DNA of 34,087 nt from W2P13-069 sp051876105. GTDB taxonomy: Bacteria > Actinomycetota > Coriobacteriia > Coriobacteriales > QAMH01. The notes under the pieces were generated by a model. That model was not told the origin of the DNA. It did no database searches and worked only from the letters and a program-made list of their open reading frames with translations. The stretch covers positions 1-34,087 of the forward strand of contig JBJEHN010000056.1 of NCBI GenBank assembly GCA_051876105.1, in the 5' to 3' direction. Numbering within the stretch: the first letter of the stretch is position 1; every line of letters starts with the position of its first letter. Of this stretch, positions 1 to 6,704 are shown piece by piece. Position numbers and translations under genes: made by a program.

Positions 1-67
1 GAGGAGCGCTGCCGCCTAGGCTAGACCCCTACCACACAAACTACCGAAGCCTCCATTTGCGCGATTG

Positions 68-103
68 TGGGACAGTGGGGACTGTCCCCACTGTCCCATT
101 TTT
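68..103. repeat. Dispersed 31-bp palindrome, copy 1
   Basis: A perfect inverted repeat at 68-98 (TGGGACAGTGGGGAC, one central base, then its complement) is followed by TTTTT. Related copies lie at 7759-7797, 7901-7934 and 30897-30927. Here the T-run supplies the TAA stop codon of the minus-strand ThiF-like gene, so the element abuts that gene's 3' end exactly. Read rightward it looks like a hairpin plus U-tract. Read in the direction of the upstream operon it is a hairpin without a U-tract. It is best described as a REP-like palindromic element that may double as a terminator. Confidence 0.85.
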
Positions 104-791
104 AGGCGAGGGGCATTTCTTCGGCGGAGCCGTCGAGGAGGTCGAGCATCAGGAGGTGGTTGCGCAGCAGGCCCTCGCGGCCGCAGAGCAGCTTGACGCA
201 CTCGGCGGCCTGGCAGGCGGCAACCGCGTAGGCGGTGAAGGGCAGATTGCCCAGCTTCTTGTGCTGGCTGGTGCCCTCGGCGCTGCCGTACACCTCGACG
301 AAGCTCACGTCGCCGGGAAAGACGGTGCACACCTGGCCGAACCAGCCGGCGATGGCGCCGTACACAACGGGGATACCCAGCTCGGCGGCCGCACGCGCCA
401 TCCAGAAGCGCGCCTCCAGGTTGTCCAGGCAGTCCACCACGCAATCCGCACCCTGCAGCAGGCGGGCGGCGTTTTCTTGCGTGAGGTACTCCACCACCGC
501 CTCCACCTCCACGGTGGAGTTGACGGCGGCAGCGCGCGCGACGGCGGCCTGCGCCTTGGGCTGGCCCAGGCCGGCCTCCGTGCTGAGCAGCTGGCGGTTG
601 AGGTTGCTTTCCTCGAAGACGTCGCCGTCGATGACGCGCAGGTGCCCCACCCCGATGCGGGCCAGGGCCTCGAACACAGAGCCGCCCAGCCCGCCCGCGC
701 CCACCACGGCCACGCGCTTGCCGGCGAGCAGCGCGCACTCCTCCTGGCTCAGGGCCTCGCAGTTGCGGCTATAGCGGGCGGGCAGGCTCAT
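102..791 (-). CDS. ThiF/HesA/MoeB-family E1-like activating enzyme
   Basis: The 229-residue protein has an E1-like nucleotide-binding fold: a GxGGLGG loop at residues 31-37, the acidic D55-x-D57 strand end, the N65-R66-Q67 signature, K79 and the D120-C-x-D123-N motif. Family members adenylate the C-terminal Gly-Gly of MoaD/ThiS-like proteins. The operon encodes such a partner (3841-4113), so the likely role is activation of that MoaD for sulfur transfer in tungstopterin synthesis; this is inference from context. The paired CxxC zinc motifs of E. coli MoeB are absent. The ATG at 791 was chosen because AGGAGG lies just upstream, overlapping the stop of the preceding gene. An in-frame upstream extension to 857 would run into that gene. 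This is the last gene of the operon. Confidence 0.88.
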   Translation of the reverse strand: MSLPARYSRNCEALSQEECALLAGKRVAVVGAGGLGGSVFEALARIGVGHLRVIDGDVFEESNLNRQLLSTEAGLGQPKAQAAVARAAAVNSTVEVEAVVEYLTQENAARLLQGADCVVDCLDNLEARFWMARAAAELGIPVVYGAIAGWFGQVCTVFPGDVSFVEVYGSAEGTSQHKKLGNLPFTAYAVAACQAAECVKLLCGREGLLRNHLLMLDLLDGSAEEMPLA

Positions 792-802
792 GGGAATCCT
801 CC

Positions 803-1555
803 TTACACGTTGCGGTAGGTGCGCATCAGCTCTTCGGCCATGCGCTCTTTGCGGCACTCGTCGCAGACCGTGGGGGCCTCGTGGCCGCGGGCGCTGTAGC
901 GCAGCTGCTCGGCCGTGCCCAGCACCGCGCCGCAGCGCTCGCAGCGCACCAGCTCGAAGACGCGCCCCCAGATGCTGCGGGAGTCCTCGTCCTCAAAGAA
1001 GCCGATCTTGCCGGTGGGGCAGACGTTTGCGCAGCTCAGGCAGCCGATGCAGTCTGCAGAGGCCTTGCCGTAGGGGGTGTCGACCTCCTTGTCCGTGCCG
1101 CGGTTGACGGTGCTGATGGCGCCGGTGCCCAGGCTGTCGCACGCCTGCACGCACAGGCCGCAGAGCACGCAGCGCTCGTCGCTCAGCGTGACGAAGCGCC
1201 CCTTACCCACCGAGCCGCTGGCGGCGCACATGGCGTTGACGCCCTGCGCCTGCGGCGCGCGGGCAGCCAGCAGCCCGAAGATAACGGCGCGCTGCTCCTT
1301 GATCTTGTCGCTTTGCGTGAAGACCTCGACCTCGCTGTTCACGGGGTAGATGCAGCTGGTGACGACCTTGCTCCAGCCGCGCTCCACCACCTCCACGATG
1401 CACACGCGGCAGCAGGCGCGGTGCTCCGGGAAGGCGTCCGAGCGGCAGAGCACGGGGATGAAGATCCCGTTGCGCAGGGCCACGTCGTAGAGGTACTCGC
1501 CCTTCTCGCACTCGCAGGCCTTGCCATCGATGGTGATGGTCAGCTTCTCGGCCAT
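803..1555 (-). CDS. worA: NuoG-N-terminus-like iron-sulfur subunit of the tungsten oxidoreductase complex
   Basis: A 250-residue electron-transfer protein. A plant-type [2Fe-2S] domain uses C37, C49, C52 and C68, with a neighbouring C48. Two [4Fe-4S] ferredoxin motifs follow at C129/132/135/139 and C169/172/175/179. The C-terminus has two CxxC pairs, C205/C208 and C231/C234, which look like a zinc ribbon or an extra metal site. This layout resembles the A subunit of Bfu-type bifurcating complexes and the N-terminus of NuoG/HydA, without any hydrogenase H-cluster. It probably relays electrons between the flavin subunit and ferredoxin. The ATG directly follows the stop of the NuoF-like gene, with GGGAGG as the ribosome site. 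The wor symbol is assigned by operon composition. Confidence 0.85.
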   Translation of the reverse strand: MAEKLTITIDGKACECEKGEYLYDVALRNGIFIPVLCRSDAFPEHRACCRVCIVEVVERGWSKVVTSCIYPVNSEVEVFTQSDKIKEQRAVIFGLLAARAPQAQGVNAMCAASGSVGKGRFVTLSDERCVLCGLCVQACDSLGTGAISTVNRGTDKEVDTPYGKASADCIGCLSCANVCPTGKIGFFEDEDSRSIWGRVFELVRCERCGAVLGTAEQLRYSARGHEAPTVCDECRKERMAEELMRTYRNV

Positions 1556-3346
1556 CTACTGCCTCCCTTCGGTCAGCACGGCGTCTTGCTTGCAGACCTC
1601 GCGGCAGCTGCCGCAGGAGATGCAGGCGCTGGCTTCGATCGCATGCGGCTCCTTGAGCACGCCGGTGATGGCGCTCGTGGGGCAGGCCTTAGCGCACAGC
1701 GTGCAGCCGATGCATTTCTCGGCGTCGATGTAGAAGCGCGTGAGCGCCGGGCACACGCCCGCCGGGCAGGTGCCGTGGTTGATGTGGGCCTCGTACTCGC
1801 TGCGGAAGAAGCGGATGGTGGTGAGCACGGGGTTGGGGGCGGACTTGCCCAGCGCGCAGAGGCTGGCGTCCATCATCAAGTGCCCGATGCGCTCGAGCAG
1901 CTCGATGTCGCCCTCACGGCCGCACCCGGCGCAGATGTCCTCGAGTATCGCCTTCATCTGGCGCAAGCCCTCGCGGCACGGCGTGCACTTGCCGCAGGAC
2001 TCCTCGCACAGGAACTCCACGTAGTAGCGCGCGACCTCGACCATGCAGCTGCGGTCGTCCATGACGATCATGCCGCCGGAGCCCATCATGGCGCCGTATT
2101 CCTTGAGGGTGTCGAAGTCCACAGGCAGGTCGAGCAGCTCCTCGGGGATGCAGCCGCCGGAAGGGCCGCCGGTCTGGATGGCCTTGAAGGGCCTGTCCCC
2201 CTGTATGCCGCCGCCGATGTCGTAGATGAGCGTGCGCAGGGTGGTGCCCATGGGGACCTCTGCCAGGCCGGTGTTCTTGACCTTGCCCACCATGGCAAAG
2301 ACCTTGGTGCCCTTGGACTTCTCTGTGCCGAGCTGTGCATAGGCCTGCCCGCCCTCGCGCAGGATGACGGGGATGGAGGCCAGCGTCTCGACGTTGTTGA
2401 GCACCGTGGGCTGGCCGAACAGGCCGCACTGCACGCTGCGGATGTACTTGGGGCGCGGCTCGCCCACCTTGCCTTCGATGGAGTTCATCAGAGCCGTAGA
2501 CTCGCCGCAAACGAAGGCGCCGCCGCCGCGCACGATGGCCAGCTCGAGCGCGTAGCCGCTGCCCATCACGCTGGGGCCCAGGATGCCGCGCTCGTATGCG
2601 GCGTCGAGCGCGTGCTGTATGTGGTCGCGCGCCAGGGCGTACTCATCGCGGATGTAGAGGTAGCCCTCGTGCGCGCCGATCGCCAGCGCGCCGATGATCA
2701 TACCCTCGATCACGGCGTGGGGGTCGCCCTCCATGATGGAGCCGTCCATGAACGCGCCGGGGTCGCCTTCATCGCCGTTGCAGACGATGTACTTGGGGAA
2801 TGACTCGTAGCCGGCCGCGCCGCGCCACTTGCGCCCCGTGGGAAAGCCCGCGCCGCCCTTGCCGCGGATGCCGCTGAGCTCGACCTGGGTGATTATCTCG
2901 TCTGGCGTCATGGCGAGCGCCTTCTTCAGGCCCTCGTAGCCGCCACGCGCGATGTAGGCGTCTATGTCGAGCGGGTCGATGACGCCCACGTTGTGGAGCA
3001 CGATCTTGGTCTGGTTGGCGTAGAAGGGGTTGTCCCCCATGTGGAGGAAGGTCTCCTTGCCCTCGCGGTAGAGCAGGCGCTTGACGGGCTCGCCCTCGAG
3101 CGAGTCTACGATGGCGCCGGCGTCCTTGGGCTTCACGCGGTAGTACATAGTGTCCTGCGGCATGAAGCGCACGATGGGGCCGCGCTCGCATTCGCCGGAG
3201 CAGCCCGTGCGGCAGACCTTGCGCACGACCTGCGCATCCAGGCCCTTCTGCGCGATGGCCGCCTCGAGCGCGTCTGCGACCTGCAGCGAGCCGTTTGCGA
3301 TGCAGCCGGTGCCGCAGCACACGAGGATCTCTGTGGGCTGTGCCAT
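1556..3346 (-). CDS. worB: NuoF-like NAD(H)/FMN subunit with extra N- and C-terminal iron-sulfur domains
   Basis: A 596-residue flavoprotein. The N-terminal thioredoxin-like [2Fe-2S] domain has C10, C15, C45 and C49. The NADH/FMN-binding Rossmann region carries the GRGG-type loop as G160-IRGKGGAGFP and later the NGDEGDPG segment. A NuoF-type [4Fe-4S] site is formed by C451, C454, C457 and C497. Two additional ferredoxin motifs follow at C545/548/551/555 and C575/578/581/585. This N- and C-terminally extended form is typical of HydB/NfnB-like and BfuB subunits and is longer than respiratory NuoF, which ends after the single [4Fe-4S] site. It should exchange electrons with NAD(H) in the cytoplasm. 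The ATG at 3346 follows the upstream stop directly, with GGGGAGGTGAG before it. Confidence 0.9.
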   Translation of the reverse strand: MAQPTEILVCCGTGCIANGSLQVADALEAAIAQKGLDAQVVRKVCRTGCSGECERGPIVRFMPQDTMYYRVKPKDAGAIVDSLEGEPVKRLLYREGKETFLHMGDNPFYANQTKIVLHNVGVIDPLDIDAYIARGGYEGLKKALAMTPDEIITQVELSGIRGKGGAGFPTGRKWRGAAGYESFPKYIVCNGDEGDPGAFMDGSIMEGDPHAVIEGMIIGALAIGAHEGYLYIRDEYALARDHIQHALDAAYERGILGPSVMGSGYALELAIVRGGGAFVCGESTALMNSIEGKVGEPRPKYIRSVQCGLFGQPTVLNNVETLASIPVILREGGQAYAQLGTEKSKGTKVFAMVGKVKNTGLAEVPMGTTLRTLIYDIGGGIQGDRPFKAIQTGGPSGGCIPEELLDLPVDFDTLKEYGAMMGSGGMIVMDDRSCMVEVARYYVEFLCEESCGKCTPCREGLRQMKAILEDICAGCGREGDIELLERIGHLMMDASLCALGKSAPNPVLTTIRFFRSEYEAHINHGTCPAGVCPALTRFYIDAEKCIGCTLCAKACPTSAITGVLKEPHAIEASACISCGSCREVCKQDAVLTEGRQ

Positions 3347-3829
3347 CTAGCTCACCTCCCCTTCAGCGCGGTAGGACTCGATGATGCCGGGCAGGTCCTC
3401 CATGCGCAGCTTGTTGTGGTAGGTGCTGTCCACCAGTATCACGGGCGCCAGCGCGCAGCTGCCCAGGCAGTTGACGAGCTCCACAGAGAACTCGCCGTCT
3501 TCTGTGGTCTGCCCGGGGTCGATGCCCAGCTCGCGCTTGAGGCCGGTTGCGAGGTTGATGGCGCCGCGGATGTGGCAGGCGGTGCCGTTGCAGATCTTGA
3601 TGATGTGGCGGCCCTTGGGCTTGAGGCTCAGGGCCTTGTAGAAGGTGGCCATGGCGTAGAGCTGGCTCACCGGGCACCCCAGGTGCTCGGCCAGCGCGTG
3701 CAGGCCCTCTTCAGGGATGAAGTTGAAGGCGTGCTGCATGTCCTGCAGGGCGGCTAGGGCAAAGCGGCGGTCCTGCGGGTACGCGGCGATTATCTCGCCT
3801 ATCTTGGCGGAGTATTCGGTTTGAGTCAT
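3347..3829 (-). CDS. worC: NuoE-like thioredoxin-fold [2Fe-2S] subunit
   Basis: A 160-residue protein of normal NuoE/HydC length. The helical N-terminus contains the family pattern leading to ATFY (residues 61-64). The [2Fe-2S] ligands are C80, C85, C121 and C125 in the spacing C-x4-C...C-x3-C. It pairs with the NuoF-like subunit encoded immediately downstream (stop and start abut) to form the flavin electron-entry or exit module. No complex I membrane genes are nearby, so it belongs to a soluble complex and not to respiratory NADH dehydrogenase. The start at 3829 is preceded by AGAGGA. Confidence 0.9.
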   Translation of the reverse strand: MTQTEYSAKIGEIIAAYPQDRRFALAALQDMQHAFNFIPEEGLHALAEHLGCPVSQLYAMATFYKALSLKPKGRHIIKICNGTACHIRGAINLATGLKRELGIDPGQTTEDGEFSVELVNCLGSCALAPVILVDSTYHNKLRMEDLPGIIESYRAEGEVS

Positions 3830-3840
3830 GCGAATCCTCT

Positions 3841-4113
3841 CTAGCCACCAGCCACAAGCGGCATGATGGCGACGTAGTCGGACTCTGAAAGCGGGGTCTG
3901 CACACCCTCCAGGTGCTCGATGTGGCGGCCGTTGACCATGACGATCACGTCGTCGCCCTTGCCGGTGCCAGGCTCGTCCAAGACGAGCGGGCGAAGGGCC
4001 GGCCAGCGCTGCGAGAGCGCGGCCAGCAGCTCCAGCACGGTAGCAGGCGCCGGGAGCTCTGTGCTGCGGCAGCCCGTGACCTGGCGGTATGTTGCGAAGA
4101 ACTTGACGAGCAT
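3841..4113 (-). CDS. moaD: MoaD/ThiS-family sulfur carrier protein
   Basis: A 90-residue ubiquitin-like protein that starts MLVKFFATYR and ends VAGG. The terminal Gly-Gly is what MoaD and ThiS proteins use for adenylation and thiocarboxylation. A second family mark is the internal VMVNGRHIEHLEG stretch before the final strand. In the molybdopterin/tungstopterin pathway MoaD donates sulfur for the dithiolene of the cofactor. Its position between the AOR subunit and the electron-transfer subunits suggests it serves this enzyme specifically. I chose ATG 4113 over an upstream start at 4146 because it restores the canonical N-terminus and has GGGAGAG before it. A strong hairpin (4133-4171) lies just upstream. 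Confidence 0.88.
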   Translation of the reverse strand: MLVKFFATYRQVTGCRSTELPAPATVLELLAALSQRWPALRPLVLDEPGTGKGDDVIVMVNGRHIEHLEGVQTPLSESDYVAIMPLVAGG

Positions 4114-4132
4114 GTGCTCTCCCTGGTGATGG

Positions 4133-4171
4133 GCACCGCCCCGCACGGCTGACGCGCCGGCGGGGCGGTGC
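4133..4171 (-). promoter_or_regulatory. Intercistronic hairpin between the AOR and moaD genes
   Basis: A perfect 12-bp GC-rich stem (4133-4144 pairing with 4160-4171) encloses a 15-nt loop in the only sizeable gap (71 bp) of the operon. No U-tract follows on the minus strand, so it is unlikely to be a full terminator. An mRNA processing or stabilising element, or a partial attenuator that sets the ratio of the catalytic to the electron-transfer subunits, fits better; that role is inferred. Confidence 0.55.
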
Positions 4172-4184
4172 GGCCGAGCGCGCC

Positions 4185-5990
4185 CTACAGGCTCAGCTCG
4201 GCGAGCTTTTCTGGCGTGGGGATGCCGTCTTGCGTCCAGCCGCGGACCTCGTAGTAGTCCGCCAGCATGGTCTGGAGCTCTGCCACCTTGCCCTTGGCAG
4301 GGCCGCTGGGCAGGGCCTCGCGCAGCAGGCGCGGCGGCAGGGTGTCCTTCTCGACGCCCGCCTGGATGTTGAAGCGCTTCTCGAGGTTCCAGATGCGCTC
4401 GCCCTTGAGCAGGATGTCCTCGTCCGACTCATCGCTGCCCACGGCCTCGCGGTACTGGCCGGCGATCTCTGGCAGGCCGATGGAGAAGGTGGTGAACAGG
4501 CAGGTGCCCGTGGAGTCGCACAGGGCGGTGAGGTCCTGGAAGGTCTTGAGCAGAGCGCCCTTGCCCTTGGTGACCAGCGGGTCGGTCTTCACAGGCAGGC
4601 CCAGCACCTCGGGCGAGATCATGTAGCCGCGCACGTGGCAGCCGCCGCGGTTGGAGGTGGCGTACTCGAGCGCGATGCCCTGGATGGCGCGGCCGTCGTA
4701 GGCGGGCATCTCCTGCTTCTTGACGCTCATGGAAAGCTCCGGGTGGCCGTACTTCTCGGCCATGCGGTAGGAGCCCAGGCCGATGACCTGGCCAAAGCCC
4801 TCACCCGTGCCGCACATCTCGGTGAGCTTGACCATGGCCGCCGCGTTGCCAAAGCCCAGCTCGAAGCCCACGTCCTCCTTGGGCAGGTAGCCGGCCTCGT
4901 AGAGCTCGAAGGCGCAGGCGATGGTGGAGCCCAGGGTGATCGGGTCCATGCCGTACTCGTTGCACATGAAGTTGGCCTTGCAGATGGCGTCGAGCTCGGT
5001 GACGCCGCAGGCCGCGCCGTACGACCAGCCGGCCTCGTACTCCGGGCCCTCGCCGAAGCCGGCGTAGGGGCTCTCGTCAGGGATGCGGGTCACGCGGCCG
5101 CAGCCGATCGGGCAGCCGAAGCACGACTGGTTCTTGACCAGGTACTCCTGGGCCAGCTTTTCTCCGGAGGTGGAGTCTGCCTGGTCCCAATAGGAGCCGT
5201 CGCGCCCGTTGTGGAGCGGCAGGCCGCCGACCTCGTTGACGATGTTGACCAGGATCTCGGTGCCGTAGGTGGCAAGGCCGGTGCCCGTGACGGGGTGGGC
5301 CTGGCAGATGGCGCGCGCCTTGGTGACTTCTTCCAGGAACTTCTCCGGGCGGGCCACCTTGACCGAGCCGGTGCCGCGCACGGCGACGGCCTTGAGGTTC
5401 TTGGAGCCCATGATGGCGCCCATGCCACCGCGGCCGGCGGCGCGGTTCTTGTCGTTCATGATGGCGGCGTAGAGCATGCCGCGCTCGCCCGGCGTGCCGA
5501 TGGTGGCCACGCGGAACTTGCCCAGGCGCTCGATGAGGGCGTCTGTGGTGGGGTGCACTTCCTGGCCCCAGAGGTCGCTTGCGTCGCGCAGCTCGACTAC
5601 GTCGTCGTTGATGTAGAGGTAGACGGGGTTGGGGGCCTTGCCCTCGAAGATGATGCCGTCATAGCCGGCGAACTTGAGCTCAGGGCCGAACATGCCGCCG
5701 GAGTTGCACGCGCCGATGGCGTTGGTGAGCGGCGCCTTGGAGATGACCTCGTAGCGGCCGGGGCTCACGGCGGCGGTGCCGGTGAGCGGGCCGGTCATGA
5801 AGATGAGCTTGTTCTCCGGGGAGAGCGGCTCGACCTTGGGGTCGACCTCGTTGCAGTAGTACTTGGTGCCCAAGCCGCGGGCGCCCACGTAGTCGTTGGC
5901 GTCCTTCATGTTGAGCGGTTCCTTCTTGATGGTGCCTTCCGTGAGGTTGACCCTGAGGATAGTGCCCATCCATCCGTATGCAGCAGCCAT
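4185..5990 (-). CDS. worL: Tungsten-dependent aldehyde:ferredoxin oxidoreductase (AOR family), catalytic subunit
   Basis: A 601-residue protein of typical AOR length, aligned from the N-terminal YGWMGTILRVNL. The [4Fe-4S] cluster ligands are C290, C293, C297 and C497, the last within the DSTGTC motif. These positions nearly match the archaeal AOR (288/291/295/494). The bis-pterin-binding region includes the AAGRGGMGAIMGSKNLKA stretch around residues 184-201. AOR enzymes oxidise aldehydes to carboxylic acids using tungsten coordinated by two pterins. With the polyferredoxin upstream and NuoEF-like subunits downstream, the enzyme probably belongs to a Wor/Bfu-type complex that delivers electrons to NAD and ferredoxin. 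The specific aldehyde cannot be told from sequence. A GAGGAGG site precedes ATG 5990, and the gap to the previous stop is 3 bp. Confidence 0.93.
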   Translation of the reverse strand: MAAAYGWMGTILRVNLTEGTIKKEPLNMKDANDYVGARGLGTKYYCNEVDPKVEPLSPENKLIFMTGPLTGTAAVSPGRYEVISKAPLTNAIGACNSGGMFGPELKFAGYDGIIFEGKAPNPVYLYINDDVVELRDASDLWGQEVHPTTDALIERLGKFRVATIGTPGERGMLYAAIMNDKNRAAGRGGMGAIMGSKNLKAVAVRGTGSVKVARPEKFLEEVTKARAICQAHPVTGTGLATYGTEILVNIVNEVGGLPLHNGRDGSYWDQADSTSGEKLAQEYLVKNQSCFGCPIGCGRVTRIPDESPYAGFGEGPEYEAGWSYGAACGVTELDAICKANFMCNEYGMDPITLGSTIACAFELYEAGYLPKEDVGFELGFGNAAAMVKLTEMCGTGEGFGQVIGLGSYRMAEKYGHPELSMSVKKQEMPAYDGRAIQGIALEYATSNRGGCHVRGYMISPEVLGLPVKTDPLVTKGKGALLKTFQDLTALCDSTGTCLFTTFSIGLPEIAGQYREAVGSDESDEDILLKGERIWNLEKRFNIQAGVEKDTLPPRLLREALPSGPAKGKVAELQTMLADYYEVRGWTQDGIPTPEKLAELSL

Positions 5991-5993
5991 GAT

Positions 5994-6464
5994 CTACGCC
6001 TCCTCGAGAGCGGCTTTGAGCTTGTCAGCCATCGCCTGCTTTTTGTCGGGGACCTCGTCTGGGTCGACCACCATGATCGCGCCGGTGGGGCAGAACTTGG
6101 CGCACTGGGGCTCACCGCCGCACATGTCGCACTTGTGGATGGAGCGCATGCCGGGCGAGTAGGAGACGTTGCCCAGCGGGCAGGCGCTCACGCACATCTT
6201 GCAGACCAGGCACTTGCTCGGGTCGTGGACGACCACGCCCTCTGCGTTGCGCTGCACCGCATGCGTGGGGCAGATGGCCGCGCAGGCGGCCTCGTCGCAC
6301 TGCATGCACATGACCGGGACGGTGATGGCCGCGTTCTCGTACTGGAAGATGCTGACGTTGGAGTAGCGCGGGTTGAACTCGTTGGTGTGCTTGAACGAGC
6401 ACATGAGCTCGCACGTGCGGCAATAGACGCAGCGCTTGGGGTCCACAACAAGCTGCTTTGCCAT
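5994..6464 (-). CDS. worS: Four-cluster ferredoxin (polyferredoxin) small subunit of the tungsten oxidoreductase
   Basis: A 156-residue protein with sixteen cysteines in four ferredoxin motifs: C12/15/18/22, C53/56/61/65, C85/88/91/95 and C112/115/121/125. This is the arrangement of the small electron-wire subunits (AorA, WorS, DmsB/HycB-like) that pair with AOR-family or other pterin enzymes. It has no signal peptide and no membrane segment, so it is cytoplasmic. It is the first gene of the operon, preceded by AAGGAGGG, and it carries electrons from the AOR cluster to the flavin module. The 240-bp region upstream is shared with the divergent Fic-fold gene and contains repeated operator-like sites. 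Confidence 0.9.
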   Translation of the reverse strand: MAKQLVVDPKRCVYCRTCELMCSFKHTNEFNPRYSNVSIFQYENAAITVPVMCMQCDEAACAAICPTHAVQRNAEGVVVHDPSKCLVCKMCVSACPLGNVSYSPGMRSIHKCDMCGGEPQCAKFCPTGAIMVVDPDEVPDKKQAMADKLKAALEEA

Positions 6465-6549
6465 GAAACCCTCCTTATCTCTTGGCGGCCGCCGGGGCAG
6501 CCGCGGTCCTCAGGGCACACGCCCTTCCCTGAGCATGAGTACACCACGT

Positions 6550-6670
6550 GTTGGGCAGCAACGGCAGCGCTTTGTTGCTGCGCAGAGGATAATCTTTGAC
6601 AGAAGCTGCCCAATCGTGCTTTATGTTAGGCAGCAAACAAAACGGCGCCCTTCCCCTGTTGGGCAGCAAC
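6550..6670. promoter_or_regulatory. Cluster of five related operator-like sites in a divergent promoter region
   Basis: The 13-mer GTTGGGCAGCAAC occurs exactly at 6550-6562 and 6658-6670. A variant GTTAGGCAGCAAA lies at 6625-6637. Reverse-orientation partial copies lie at 6574-6585 (GTTGCTGCGCAG) and 6605-6613 (GCTGCCCAA). The full site is itself a GTTG-N5-CAAC palindrome. Sites 1/2 and 3/4 form inverted pairs. The cluster covers the likely promoters of the tungsten oxidoreductase operon (left) and the Fic-fold gene (right). The binding protein is unknown. The Fic-fold protein has a winged-helix C-terminus and is a candidate. Confidence 0.6.
6596..6627 (+). promoter_or_regulatory. Candidate promoter of the Fic-fold gene
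   Basis: A consensus -35 TTGACA is at 6596-6601. Possible -10 elements are TTTATG at 6620-6625 (18-bp spacer) or TATGTT at 6622-6627 (20-bp spacer). The -10 is weak, so the exact element is uncertain. Two of the operator-like sites fall between and over these hexamers, which would suit repression. Confidence 0.4.
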
Positions 6671-6704
6671 GCCCTGGCAGGGCACGGCGAGAGGAAGTGA
6701 GCCT

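Noticed and set aside
803..1555. [FeFe]-hydrogenase subunit
   Set aside because: The protein shares the N-terminal ferredoxin domains but ends before any H-cluster cysteine motifs.
881..2803. 640-codon plus-strand open frame
   Set aside because: It is antisense to the worA/worB genes, which have strong family motifs. Its Ala/His/Asp-rich composition is typical of a shadow frame in GC-rich DNA.
1556..3829. Respiratory complex I (nuoEF)
   Set aside because: No membrane subunits are present, and the NuoF-like protein has the extra N- and C-terminal iron-sulfur domains of soluble multi-subunit complexes; genomic context is an AOR operon.
4230..6599. 789-codon plus-strand open frame
   Set aside because: It runs antisense to the AOR and polyferredoxin genes and lacks recognisable motifs; its length follows from the scarcity of stop codons in this GC-rich DNA.
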